From: Angomonas deanei
Lineage: Eukaryota > Euglenozoa > Kinetoplastea > Trypanosomatida > Trypanosomatidae
Assembly (NCBI GenBank): GCA_903995115.1
Contig: LR877153.1
Coordinates: forward strand, 310,001-374,000
Direction of reading: 5' to 3'
DNA length: 64,000 bases
This document shows, piece after piece, positions 20,424-30,067 of this stretch (positions within the stretch are counted from its first letter, which is position 1; each line of letters opens with the position of its first letter). The notes under the pieces were generated by a model. That model was given only the letters and a program-made list of their open reading frames with translations. It did no database searches and was not told where the DNA came from. Position numbers and translations under genes: made by a program.

Positions 20424-22373
20424 ATGAAAAGTCCAGAACACGACGAATTCATTTCATTTTCCTATTCTTCTTCCACGCCAGACGGCAGTGCCGTGTCCCA
20501 CGCACGGTTACTCTCCAAGAAGGACCGATCGCTCACAGAAGAGTCTGACACGCCCACACCACCGGTACCTTTTCTTAGTGTAGAGTTCATTCTCAACGCC
20601 CTGGTCGCCTCCTTGCTGGTCACCTACTTTCCCTACATCACCTATAAAACCCTGCAGACGTACCTCGCTCAAGGTTACTTCATCCTCCGCCCGACCCCAT
20701 ACAATTGTTTCTGGAAATGGGGGTTTCGCTACTTTGATAATGCCGATCCACAGTTACGCGTGTTTATTGAGGCGATACCGTTTTTTCTGATTCCTTTTCT
20801 ATTTCTCGCCGTGGCGACACGAGTGTTAGGGGCGTGCGGTAGAGGGTTTCTCACCCCTGCTCGTGCCCGCTGTCTTGGGTTTCTCGGGTTCAGCCTTGTG
20901 TTCATCTTTGTGCTGCACGGCGCCAATATGATCTTTGTGATAGTCATTGCCCTAACGAACTACCTCTTGTTTCACACGTTACCCCGTCGCTTGGAAGGAT
21001 TAGCTCAAGCAATGCCGTATGTGGTCTTTCAGGTACTGCAGTGGGTCGTGCACATTGCTCTGTTAATCCTCATTGAGGTGTACAATGAAAAACTCGTTAT
21101 TCACCATGAGTTCCTGAAGCACTTCACCAACCGCGTCCGCTGGACCGTCGTGTACCGCATGACCGTATTGCGCCTCATTGCCTTCAACTACGATAGCTGG
21201 GAAGCGCACCACTACATGCAGTCCTCTAGGGAGCGAGCGATGCAGAAGCACCTGACGACGTGCGTGGACTGTGCGGAGCTGCGGAAGGACAGGGAGGGGG
21301 GGGAGCTGCCGGAGGTGTGCCGCTGCTACAAGCTGCGCACCGAGTACCCACGGGAGACAGGCGAATACAACCTTCTGTTTTATTTTGCCTATGTGTTGTT
21401 TCCGCCGCTGTACATTGCGGGTCCGATGATGTCGTACAATGCGTTCGTCAGTTATCTTCACACGCCGACGACGCTGTCTCGCAGGTGGAAGTTTCTGATC
21501 CCTTATACCATTCGAACGTTCAGCATTGTGGCACTGCACATCATCTTTCTGCACCTCTTGTATGTCTGCGAGGTCACCAAGAACCAACGCGCCTTGTGGG
21601 CCCTCCCTCACGGTCAGCAGATCCTCGTCATGTACTACTTTCTCGCCCATCTGTGGTTAAAGTTCTCGTTTATCTGGAAAAGTGCTCGTCTCTACTCTAT
21701 TTGGTGTGGCGTGGAGCCCCCCGAGGACATGCGCCGCTGCTTCTCCAACACCCTCACCGTGCGGGACTTCTGGCGGGACTGGCACGCCTCCTTCAACCTC
21801 TGGATCGTGCGGTACATGTACATACCGATGGGAGGGAAGGCCAACATCCTCTACAGCCTCTTCCCCATCTTCCTCTTCATTGCCATGTGGCACGACCCCG
21901 CGCTGCACCTCATCAAGTGGGCCCTCTGCATCGTCGTCGTCTTCATCCTCGAGCTCGTCGGCCAGCAGGGGTACGAGCGGGTGCTGGCCAAGCCGGTGCG
22001 GCGGGCCATGGCAGAGGGAGAGCGGACAGGCGGCCTCACCCGTCCCCTCGCACGGTGGCTCTCACGGCTGTCCGCGGAGAGACGAGGGCAGCTCTACCGG
22101 TTGTTGCGGTCCGCTGGGAGTACGATTGTTATTACAGGACTGATTATTGCGAATATTATTGGGTTCAATCGACAGGAGTCGAACACCGTGCCCGGTGACA
22201 CCGATAGAAGTGTGGCCGACCGGACGGTGTGGTCGGTGATGACCGCCGCTGGTGTGAAAGTTTTGGGCGTGACACTGTTTGTCGTGTTTTGTTCCGTTCA
22301 CGTTGGTGGCCTCGTGCGAGACCGCGGGGCGTATCTGCTAGCGATGCAGAAGAGGAAGTATGGACTTCAATAA
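20424..22373 (+). CDS. GUP1-type MBOAT O-acyltransferase, array copy 3
   Basis: An intact 649-aa multi-pass protein starting at the ATG at 20424 after an A-rich leader. It has the same architecture and motifs as copy 2, with FWRDWHASFNLW and MWHDPALH (presumed catalytic His490). Its N-terminal domain, first three membrane segments and last ~75 residues are clearly different from copies 1 and 2. Two internal blocks (about 21174-21490 and 21704-22100) are almost identical at DNA level to them. A third block (about 21627-21711) matches copy 2 but not copy 1, while GCCTATGTGTTGTTTCCGCC (21388-21407) matches copy 1 but not copy 2. It ends KRKYGLQ. Expected to act in the ER on GPI lipids like other Gup1 proteins. 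Confidence 0.9.
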   Translation: MKSPEHDEFISFSYSSSTPDGSAVSHARLLSKKDRSLTEESDTPTPPVPFLSVEFILNALVASLLVTYFPYITYKTLQTYLAQGYFILRPTPYNCFWKWGFRYFDNADPQLRVFIEAIPFFLIPFLFLAVATRVLGACGRGFLTPARARCLGFLGFSLVFIFVLHGANMIFVIVIALTNYLLFHTLPRRLEGLAQAMPYVVFQVLQWVVHIALLILIEVYNEKLVIHHEFLKHFTNRVRWTVVYRMTVLRLIAFNYDSWEAHHYMQSSRERAMQKHLTTCVDCAELRKDREGGELPEVCRCYKLRTEYPRETGEYNLLFYFAYVLFPPLYIAGPMMSYNAFVSYLHTPTTLSRRWKFLIPYTIRTFSIVALHIIFLHLLYVCEVTKNQRALWALPHGQQILVMYYFLAHLWLKFSFIWKSARLYSIWCGVEPPEDMRRCFSNTLTVRDFWRDWHASFNLWIVRYMYIPMGGKANILYSLFPIFLFIAMWHDPALHLIKWALCIVVVFILELVGQQGYERVLAKPVRRAMAEGERTGGLTRPLARWLSRLSAERRGQLYRLLRSAGSTIVITGLIIANIIGFNRQESNTVPGDTDRSVADRTVWSVMTAAGVKVLGVTLFVVFCSVHVGGLVRDRGAYLLAMQKRKYGLQ

Positions 22374-23111
22374 GAGAAAAAAGAAGTATAATTTTGTTTT
22401 TCCATTTTTTTTTTCACGTTTTTTTTTTTTTTTTTTTGTATTAGCACTATCAGGATTGGTATCTGTTGTTATACAAAAAAGTTTGTACTAGTACGTTCCT
22501 GTGGTTTGAGGTGTATGGCCAAAGATCGTTCTTTTTTTTTTTTATGGCAAATATATATTTTCGGTTTTGAATTATAGTTCATATGGTTACTCTTTTTTTA
22601 CTATTGTTGGGAAAAAAGAGAAACATAACAGATATAGAAACTTTTTTTTTGCTGCGGTCAAAGAAAATTGTTGTTGTATTACGGTTTACAAAATTTTTAT
22701 TTTTTTTTTACAAGTGGAGTTTTCCAGTCTTTTTTTTTTAACGGAATTGTTGTAAGATATGAAAGAGAGTACAAAAGTAGAGTTAATAATAGAAAACAGT
22801 TTTGTTTTCGTGGCGTCTCTCTTTCATTTTCTTTCCCAGTATGATATTTTTTTACTATTATTTCATCATTATTATTTTGTTGTTTCCGTCATGTGTTTGC
22901 ACGTTTTTCTGTGACCTCATCCTTTTTTTTTGGTTTTTTCATTTTTATCGGATGAACGAATCATTTTCTTTTCTTTTCTCTCTTTTGTCTTTCTCGAAGA
23001 AAAAAAATACATTTATAGAATCAAATTTGGTAGTCATCTTCTTTATTTTGTTTGTTTTTACGTGTTGAGACGCCAGTCAAATAACAGAAAAAAGAAAAAA
23101 CACAAAAAAAA
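22374..23111. other. Spacer between GUP copies 3 and 4
   Basis: 738 bases, T-rich on the + strand throughout. Frames here encode only Phe/Leu/Ser-rich strings. The pyrimidine-rich run TTTTCTTTTCTCTCTTTTGTC at 22967-22994 is followed by GAAG (AG at 22998-22999), a plausible acceptor for copy 4. Confidence 0.5.
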
Positions 23112-25214
23112 ATGAAGAAGAGTATGCTCGACGGGACGGAGTTGACCTCCACCGAGTTCACCGACGAAAGTGCCGTCTTCATGGTCGATAGTACTTCAAA
23201 AAATAGTGCAAGTCCCATCAAAAAAAACACTGGTCCGCCGCCGTATCTGAAAAGGAAATCCCCCTTTTACATCTTTACCGCAATCTTTATGTTTGTCGTC
23301 ATTGTCATTTTCTGCGGCTCCCAGCTCATCCATGTCACTAATCGGTTTCATCCCTTGTTAAAAAAAGAGCTGTACCCCCCGTCGTTTCCGTTTAACTACT
23401 TGGGGAGTATGGGCGTGGATATTTCAGATCTGCAGTGGTATTATTTCCTGCTGGCCTCGCCGGTGTCGGTGTCGATTATGTCGGTGCTCATCCTGGTGAC
23501 CCGCCAGGCCCGTCGTCGGGGTCGACCGAAGCAGTACCGACTCCTACCGGAGCAGTCCGCGCTGCCGCCCAGCCCCAATAAAGGAGCATCATCATCTAGT
23601 AGCAACGATCACTGCTTGGTCGGAAGAGATGTTTCCAAGTTACAGACGATTCATTTTATTGCTGGTCTCGTCGTCAGTTTTGTCATTAGCGGTCCTCCCT
23701 GCGTGTTTGGGTTCCTGCTGGTGTTGGCGAACTTTTACTTGATCCGACCGCTGTTGGAGAAATTCTCCTACAAGCTGTCCATGACGATTATGTGGGTGAC
23801 ACACGTGGCGATGATCTTTCTTAATTTTCACTTTGCGGGGTATTCCTTCCGATGGTTTGGGTTAGGCTGGTTAGACACGGCGTGGCCAATTCTCATTCGC
23901 TGGCCAATTCAGTACAATATGTCGCTCCTCCGCATGATCGCCTTCAACAGCGACTACTGGGAGTACTATCTACTCTCCAAGGAGGGTGGCGGACAGGCGG
24001 TGGTAGACAAACGAAAAAAAGTGCTGCAAAAACATCTTTTTACCTGTATCGAGTGCGCCCAGACCCGTGATCGCAACAATGTGAGTAGTATTAACATTAG
24101 CGGATCGATGGAGGAGTCGTTGCTCTGTTACAAGGCACGGACGGAGTGTACCCGCTCCGGGGAGGAATATAAAAGTTTACGGTCGTACTTGGCGTATGTC
24201 TACTACGCGCCCCTCTTTGTCGCCGGCCCCATGATCTCCTACAACGCCTACGAGTCGTACTGCAATTTCCCCCTTCGCAATATTAATCGAAAAGAAATTA
24301 TCCGCTACGCCACCCGCATTTTCTACAATGGTGTCACACTGTTTGTGTTTATGCATTTTATTCATATTCACGCCATTATTGTCGCCACGCCGCCGTCCTC
24401 CTCCACCTCGACGACGTTACCGCCGATATCGATTGGTCAGCGAGGCCGTGCCCTACCGCCGCACGATCCCTCGCAGTATGAACCCATCGACGAAACCCTT
24501 TCTGTCATGTCGCAGCTGAACGTGACGCAGCGGGTGTTGGTGTTTATTTTTCTGTTGGCCTTTTTGTGGTTGAAGTTTAACGTGATTTGGAAGTTTTTCC
24601 GTCTGGTCTCGTTGGTGGAGGGCGTGGATACCCCAGAGGACATGCCACGCTGTTTCGCGAATGTGGTCTCGATTCAAGGCTTCTGGCGGGACTGGCACGC
24701 CTCCTTCAATCACTGGATCGTGCGGTACATGTACATACCGATGGGAGGGAAAAATAAAAAATTTCTGACGATTTTTCCCATTTTTTTCTTCATCGCGGTC
24801 TGGCATGACGTCGAGCTACGATTGCTGTTTTGGGCCCTTTTCATCTGTATCGTCCTTGTCCCTGAAATTATCTTTACCCTCTTGTTCGCATCCAAACGAA
24901 TTCCCATCATCAATAAAATAAAATCCAACTTCAAGTTGTTTTTCGCGTTACGGGTCATTGGAACGGAGTTAACCATGATGGAACTCGTGCTCATCAACCT
25001 CGTTGGGTTCGCCATTGGGGCTGACGGCGTCGGAGAGGGCATTAAAACATTTTATAAAATAGAAGTATACTTTATTTACGTGGTAGTGTTTGGTTTTATG
25101 GCGGCGGCGATCTTATCGGTGCAGGATAGAGATGAGGAGCAGTACAACAAATACATGTTACGCCAAAAGTACAATCTGATCACCAACTACCACGAAAAAT
25201 CGGTGGAAAAGTAG
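23112..25214 (+). CDS. GUP1-type MBOAT O-acyltransferase, array copy 4 (divergent)
   Basis: A 700-aa multi-pass protein, start ATG at 23112, ending in TAG. It is clearly of the same family: RMIAFNSDYWEYYLLSKEG, GPMISYNAYESYCNFP, FWRDWHASFNHWIVRYMYIP and VWHDVELRL (presumed catalytic His565). It is much more diverged than copies 1-3, with extra loops (a Ser-rich insert near residues 150-170 and a Ser/Thr/Pro-rich insert near 420-460). It lacks the YGLQ ending (NYHEKSVEK instead). A ~70-bp stretch (24680-24750) covering FWRDWHASF...MYIPMGG is nearly identical in DNA to copies 1-3, although the flanks are not. This may be the ancestral single-copy orthologue or a functionally separated paralogue. 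Confidence 0.88.
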   Translation: MKKSMLDGTELTSTEFTDESAVFMVDSTSKNSASPIKKNTGPPPYLKRKSPFYIFTAIFMFVVIVIFCGSQLIHVTNRFHPLLKKELYPPSFPFNYLGSMGVDISDLQWYYFLLASPVSVSIMSVLILVTRQARRRGRPKQYRLLPEQSALPPSPNKGASSSSSNDHCLVGRDVSKLQTIHFIAGLVVSFVISGPPCVFGFLLVLANFYLIRPLLEKFSYKLSMTIMWVTHVAMIFLNFHFAGYSFRWFGLGWLDTAWPILIRWPIQYNMSLLRMIAFNSDYWEYYLLSKEGGGQAVVDKRKKVLQKHLFTCIECAQTRDRNNVSSINISGSMEESLLCYKARTECTRSGEEYKSLRSYLAYVYYAPLFVAGPMISYNAYESYCNFPLRNINRKEIIRYATRIFYNGVTLFVFMHFIHIHAIIVATPPSSSTSTTLPPISIGQRGRALPPHDPSQYEPIDETLSVMSQLNVTQRVLVFIFLLAFLWLKFNVIWKFFRLVSLVEGVDTPEDMPRCFANVVSIQGFWRDWHASFNHWIVRYMYIPMGGKNKKFLTIFPIFFFIAVWHDVELRLLFWALFICIVLVPEIIFTLLFASKRIPIINKIKSNFKLFFALRVIGTELTMMELVLINLVGFAIGADGVGEGIKTFYKIEVYFIYVVVFGFMAAAILSVQDRDEEQYNKYMLRQKYNLITNYHEKSVEK

Positions 25215-25600
25215 TTAAAATTAAAAAAAAAAACTTAGCGAAATTTTTTTGTTCCGTTAGTGTTGTTTTGGTTGCGCATTCTATCTTTTTTTTTTTTGAA
25301 AAAAAAAAAAATAGGTATACACATGCATAAAAAAGAAATATAGAGAAGTCTCTCATTGCACGAAAAGTGTTTGTGTGTGTAAAGTTTGTTTTTAATGACT
25401 GTTAATGATTAATCGATATCGTATGAAAAACTTTTTCTGTTTTTTTTGTGAATCAAAAATGTTCACGCCTTTTCTGTGATTTCTATTTTTCTTTTTTCAT
25501 ATATTTTATTTCTGTACTGATGCACAACGAATACTATTTCTCATTTTTACATTTTTCCAAGAAACAGCAAAAAAAAAAAAAAAAGTATTTACCTCCCCAA
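25215..25600. other. Spacer upstream of the PAP2 gene
   Basis: 386 bases with poly(A), poly(T) and a T-rich run at 25480-25515. The upstream open frame (from 25448) is Phe/Tyr-rich and is in frame with the PAP2 gene, but reads through the pyrimidine and poly(A) tracts, so it is treated as leader. Confidence 0.5.
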
Positions 25601-26761
25601 ATGGCTCTCTTATCACCCTCTAACGCAATCCTCTTTCAACGTTACCACGGCCTGGACTGGATTGTTCTCCTTCTTCTTGTGATTATTAATATTATTCTTG
25701 CTGTCGCCACGAAACCGTTCTGCAGAGCCTTCGAGTGGTCGGACCCTACCATAGGCTACCCCGAGCGTCCTGACACCTTTCCCAACTATTCCCTCGCGTT
25801 AATGATTATCTTTGGACTCGTCTTTATCGTTGTTTTTGTGAAATTCGCAGCCAAACCGCTTCGAGAAGTGTTGCCAGAACCGCTGACGGTGTTTGGCTTT
25901 ATGGACGTGGCGGAGACTGCTGAGGCGGAAAGTGAGGAAGGACGCTACCGGGATCGTCAAGACAACCGTCAGAACCCCACAGGACCGCTCTACCCTTGGA
26001 TACGCCAATACGTCTGGGCCGTTGTCTTACAATTGTTTATGACCCAACTCATGAAAAACTACGCGGGGCGGTTACGGCCGGACTACATTGATCGACTGCA
26101 CACGGCGGGCTTCACGGCCAGCAACACCACGCTCCCCTCCCCCATGAAGGACCCACAGTACTACTGCAATCTCATGGACCAGTTCCCGGCACTAAAAGAG
26201 GGTCGTCTGTCCTTTCCTAGCGGCCACAGCTCCACTTCGTTTGCCTGCTGTCTCTCTTTGACACTCTTCTTGTTTAGTTATCTGCGGCCGGGGGCACGTC
26301 AGGGGAGTTTCGCGCGCTTCTGCCTGGCCGCCTCACCGCTGTTGGTAGCCGTTTTCTGTGCTGTCAGCCGCACCCGCGACAACAAGCATAACTTTTCCGA
26401 TATTCTCGCTGGTTCGCTCATTGGCATCGTCACGCCCATTCTGTCGTTTTATATTTGTTTCCGCGAGGCGGGTGGGGCAGCGGCCCTCTTTCTAGCGAGA
26501 AGTGACAAGGACGTGGAGCTGGTCTTGTACAAGCGCTCCCTACGCCAGATAGAGAATCAAATAAGAGGAAACCGCTACGACAGCACCAGCAATAATAATA
26601 ATAATAATAATGAGAAAGATTCGGTCATGGTGAACATTGATGATAATAATAATAATAATAGTAATAGTAATAGTAATAATGCACTGTTGGATATTCTTTC
26701 GACGCGTTACTCTAGTGAAAAGGGACTCAACGAGCATGAGACGGCTGTTCCTTGGATATAA
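25601..26761 (+). CDS. PAP2-superfamily lipid phosphate phosphatase
   Basis: A 386-aa membrane phosphatase that would dephosphorylate phosphatidic acid or related lipid phosphates. The start is the ATG at 25601 (MALLSPSNAILFQRYHGLDW), after the poly(A) stretch. All three PAP2 signature blocks are intact: KNYAGRLRP (K-x6-RP, about residue 152), PSGH (about 206), and SRTRDNKHNFSD (SR-x5-H-x3-D, about 258-269). Six hydrophobic segments fit the LPP/PAP type 2 topology. The C-terminal tail has Asn and Asn/Ser runs. It follows directly after four GPI-lipid acyltransferase genes, so the locus is rich in lipid-remodelling enzymes. A functional link is inferred, since trypanosomatid gene clusters are usually not functional operons. 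Confidence 0.92.
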   Translation: MALLSPSNAILFQRYHGLDWIVLLLLVIINIILAVATKPFCRAFEWSDPTIGYPERPDTFPNYSLALMIIFGLVFIVVFVKFAAKPLREVLPEPLTVFGFMDVAETAEAESEEGRYRDRQDNRQNPTGPLYPWIRQYVWAVVLQLFMTQLMKNYAGRLRPDYIDRLHTAGFTASNTTLPSPMKDPQYYCNLMDQFPALKEGRLSFPSGHSSTSFACCLSLTLFLFSYLRPGARQGSFARFCLAASPLLVAVFCAVSRTRDNKHNFSDILAGSLIGIVTPILSFYICFREAGGAAALFLARSDKDVELVLYKRSLRQIENQIRGNRYDSTSNNNNNNNEKDSVMVNIDDNNNNNSNSNSNNALLDILSTRYSSEKGLNEHETAVPWI

Positions 26762-26902
26762 ACATATACATTTATAAAAAAAAATGGGAAATTACTATCT
26801 TTGTTTTTTTGTAAAAGTAATATGACGATTTGTTGGATAGTTTCTTTATACTCTGTATTCCCTTTTTCTTCCTGCAAAGCAAAAAAAAAAAAAAGAACTC
26901 AC

Positions 26903-27259
26903 ATGTTCGGTCGTCGTGTCTTCGCCAGTGCCGCGATCCCCCGCGCACAGTGGGCCTCTCTTCACATCATGAGCGCCCAGCAAGCCGCCCGCCGCCTCCC
27001 CAGCCTCATCCCCCTCAACACCGGTGTCGCCCGCTCCGTCGAGTCCTCCCTCCTTCTCACCAACGGCGGTGGACTCACCGGGACCAGCGCCATTTCGGAA
27101 AAGTTGAATGATTTGTTTTCAAAGGGGGCGATCGAGATGTCGCAGCTGCTCGCCATTATTCGAGGAGAGATGGTGCTGAAGGCTTTTTCCTGGCATACTC
27201 CACTAAATATCGTGGCGGAACTGTCAAGGAGACCGAATGAAAAAAAAATAAATAAATAG
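26903..27259 (+). CDS. Small protein of a two-member family (MFGRR family), member A
   Basis: A 118-aa protein. The start is the ATG at 26903, the first after a poly(A) leader at 26881-26894. The N-terminus MFGRRVFASAAIPRAQWASL is basic, Arg-rich and amphipathic, like a mitochondrial presequence. It is clearly related to the gene at 46073-46420: MFGRRV at the start, IPR, QAARxLPS and RSV at matching spacing, and a similar Leu-rich segment (SQLLAII versus QALLSIL) near residue 85. No known domain is recognised. The last ~25 residues (basic, KKINK at the end) do not match the partner, so one of the two may be altered at the 3' end. Possibly a small mitochondrial inner-membrane or ribosome-associated protein, by inference only. 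Confidence 0.65.
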   Translation: MFGRRVFASAAIPRAQWASLHIMSAQQAARRLPSLIPLNTGVARSVESSLLLTNGGGLTGTSAISEKLNDLFSKGAIEMSQLLAIIRGEMVLKAFSWHTPLNIVAELSRRPNEKKINK

Positions 27260-27623
27260 GAAACATGAAAAAAAAAAAAAAAAGTATGAATGTTTTTTTT
27301 TTTTTTTAAGTTTTATGATTTTATATTTAGGAACCTTTCAATAATAAAGTTAAAAAAAAAAAAAGCATATATGTAAAAACGTTCACAGAATAATCTTAGT
27401 TTCTCCTTAAGGATTATTTTTCAAAAAAAAAAAAGTAGAATTGTAACTCAACAAAGAAAAGTTGATCATTGATTTCACAGATTCTGTATTAGTCGTATTA
27501 GTATGTTTGGTATTTTTTTCATCCTACAATAATAAGATATACTCTCTTCCTTCTGTTCCCCTTCATTTTAAGAAAAAAAAAAAATCACTGTATTACAACC
27601 AAAAAAAGAAAAAAAAAAGTAAA
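27260..27623. other. Spacer with clear trans-splice signals
   Basis: 364 bases. The pyrimidine tract CTCTTCCTTCTGTTCCCCTTC (27542-27564) followed by ATTTTAAG (AG at 27571-27572) is a good acceptor candidate, giving a 5' UTR of about 50 nt for the next gene. No gene is seen. Confidence 0.55.
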
Positions 27624-29727
27624 ATGGAAGGTAGAAAGAGAAGTGTGTCCATCCTCGAGCCAGACGACGACGTACAGTACTACAACGGCGATAAGTCCCT
27701 CCACACTCTACAAAAGTTACAACGCTTCTACCAAGAGAGAGGCTTCGACACCCGTGGCCCCAATGAAGAAGTCCTCACCGCCCTGGTGGCCACCTGTCGT
27801 CAGCTCATCGACGTCAACAAGACGCAAGCCACGGAGCTGTCACAGTTACGGGAAGAGGTGAAGGCCTGCCGGGAGGAGACCGGCGCCCTCTCCATCGTTA
27901 CCGCAGAGCAAATCAAGGACGACCGAGAGCAAGTCATCCGACGTGCCTCCCGTCGGCTGTCTCGCATCTCCCGCCGTCAAAGTGCCATGACCCAACCGGC
28001 GGCCGATGAGAATGAGGCCTCCGAGCGGCGCCACACCTCGGAGAAGGATACCTCCTTTTCGGTTTCCTCTCCGCCCCCACAGGCGCCGATGGGCAACGCT
28101 GACCGGGAGGAACCGTTCACCAGCGAGGCCGCCTTGCCAGAGGGACTCCAGGAGGAAGCTATTATCGAAGCGCATGATCGCCGACGGTAATTACAATCCC
28201 GAGGAGGACGACGACGACGATGAAATTGACGGGGAGATTGAAGAAAAGTTGCGCTCCCTGCTGGAGGAGGAACCCAACAAATACACCTTACAGCAAAAAA
28301 TATACACCAAGTTCAAAACCCAAATCGAAGGGCTACAATCCTCCCATACGTCGTTGATGTCGCACATTGACTGGATTACGCCCAAGCTGACCCAAATCAC
28401 GGAACAGCAGGTGTTGTTGTTGAAGGAGGTGGAGAAGCTGCAGAGCAACGTGAGCCGTCTGTCCGCCTCGGAGGGCGCCAGTCAACGCCGGCACACCACC
28501 GCAGAAGTGATGACCGCAGAGGGTTACCGACGCTCCTTGCCAGGACGTGCGGCCTCCATGCCGATGGCACCCGGACACGTCGACCCCACCAATGAGCTTG
28601 GTTTATTAAAGCAATACGTCGCCAACTTGCACCAGAAACACCACCAGGGTATGGTAGCACTGCAAGAGATTCTCGACGGGACGCAACAGTCCGTGCATGA
28701 ACTATACCTCAAGCAAGCGGAGCTGGAGGACGCCGTGGAGACCTGCCGCCTGCAACGACAGAAAACTCCCCTACCGTCGTCCGCTCCCAGTGAGGAGGGT
28801 AGCGCTGGGGTGACACCCGCGCAGCTAGAGCGACGACTAAGGGAAGTCATCTTGGATATCAAGTGGGGTCTGCTGGATGCGGTGAAGGAGGTCAGTCCAC
28901 GAGAAGCAACCGAGGACGACGAGGAAGAGGGAGATTACTACGCGAATAAGAGTCACGTCCGGGAGCATCAGTTCCTGGCGACCCCACCGTCCGCGCTGGC
29001 GACGGACTTCTCCCAGAAGTTTCAACTACTCGCCCTGAGCACCACCCCACTCCAGCAAACCACTCAGAAAGCTATTTCCACCAACTCCGAGGCCGTCGAT
29101 GAAATCATTGCGAATGTGGATGAGGCCATCAAAAACATTCTCAGCCGTCTTGAGGTGCTAGAAGTGTACTCTCCTCATCAACAGTCTGTCGCCGCCCGCC
29201 CTCCGCTGCTGGGGCTGGAACTGGAGGACCTCCGCGACACCGACGGTGTGCGTATCCGGAAAGTATTTGAAGGTTTCGCCGGGGAGCGGGCAGGACTGCG
29301 GTCGGGGGATGTCATTGTAGGAGTGCAGGAGGAGCAAGTCCGCCACCGTGCCGACCTCTACGCGGCGCTCGTGGAGCTAGCACGGGAGTACCGCTGCCGC
29401 TGTCAGCTACTCATGCAAGAGGCCTACCTCAAGGAGCGGTACACTGGTGGTGAGCGGGAGACCAGCACCGGGCGAGAGCGGTCTCGCTCCAACAATACAA
29501 ATAACAATAATAATTTGCGTGGTTATGCGGCGGTCCCGCACAGCCTGCACACCACCGACGAGGATGCCAACCTTCATAATTTATCGGAAAGTCTGAAGGA
29601 GCGGGCGGAGCGGCTGCGTGTCGTACTACCGCGATTTGAAGTGAGTTTTGTGGTGTGGCGGGGGGCGCAGCTGCATAGCGTGTGTATCCTTATTCCCTCC
29701 AAACTAGCGCTCGAGTCGGCGGAGTAA
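27624..29727 (+). CDS. Coiled-coil protein with C-terminal PDZ domain
   Basis: The start is the ATG at 27624 (MEGRKRSVSILEPDDD). The first frame runs to 28190 and the rest is one frame over, joined somewhere at 28150-28195 (EAIIEAHD then NYNPEEDDDDDE). The two parts have no separate processing signals between them, so I treat them as one gene of ~700 codons. The N-terminal half has heptad-like helices and Arg-rich RRASRRLSRISRRQS (possible kinase sites). The centre has several coiled-coil stretches (LLKEVEKLQSNVSRLSAS, LKQAELEDAVETCRLQ). A PDZ-like domain follows at about 29200-29420: LLGLELEDL as carboxylate loop, VFEGFAGERAGLRSGDVIVGVQ, ADLYAALVE. Probably a cytoskeletal or flagellar scaffold. 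Family not recognised further. Confidence 0.65.
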
Positions 29728-30067
29728 TGAAAAACAGAAGAAAAAAAAAATTCAGAAAAGGATGCTCGCATGATGTTCCTTTTTATTATTATTATTTAAA
29801 GCTGTACTACAATACGTTTGGAAAATAAATAAAAAAAATGTATATAAACCAAAACAAAATGTATAACGATAGGAGAAAATTGCCGTTCCCGGTATTCCAA
29901 ATGACTGTTTTTTAGTTATTCTTATGACTATTGTTTGTTTATTTAGATTTGACCCTTATTTTCTGATTTTTTCGGATAACTTTCGCCTTCTCTCATTATT
30001 TACTTTATTTAGCAAAAAAACAGAGCACCAATTACTTTTTAAATTAGCGTTTCCCTCATAAATTTAT
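29728..30067. other. Spacer upstream of the CDF transporter
   Basis: 340 bases, A/T-rich with no gene. The pyrimidine-rich TTTCGCCTTCTCTC at 29981-29994 lies before AG dinucleotides at 30011-30012 and 30021-30022, the probable splice acceptor region. Confidence 0.45.

Noticed and set aside
22802-23068. Phe/Tyr/Ile-rich ORF between GUP copies 3 and 4
   Set aside because: A translated pyrimidine-rich spacer containing the probable splice tract. It only mimics a membrane protein.
25448-25600. In-frame N-terminal extension of the PAP2 protein
   Set aside because: It reads through a T-rich tract and an A18 run, the expected position of the splice acceptor and 5' UTR.
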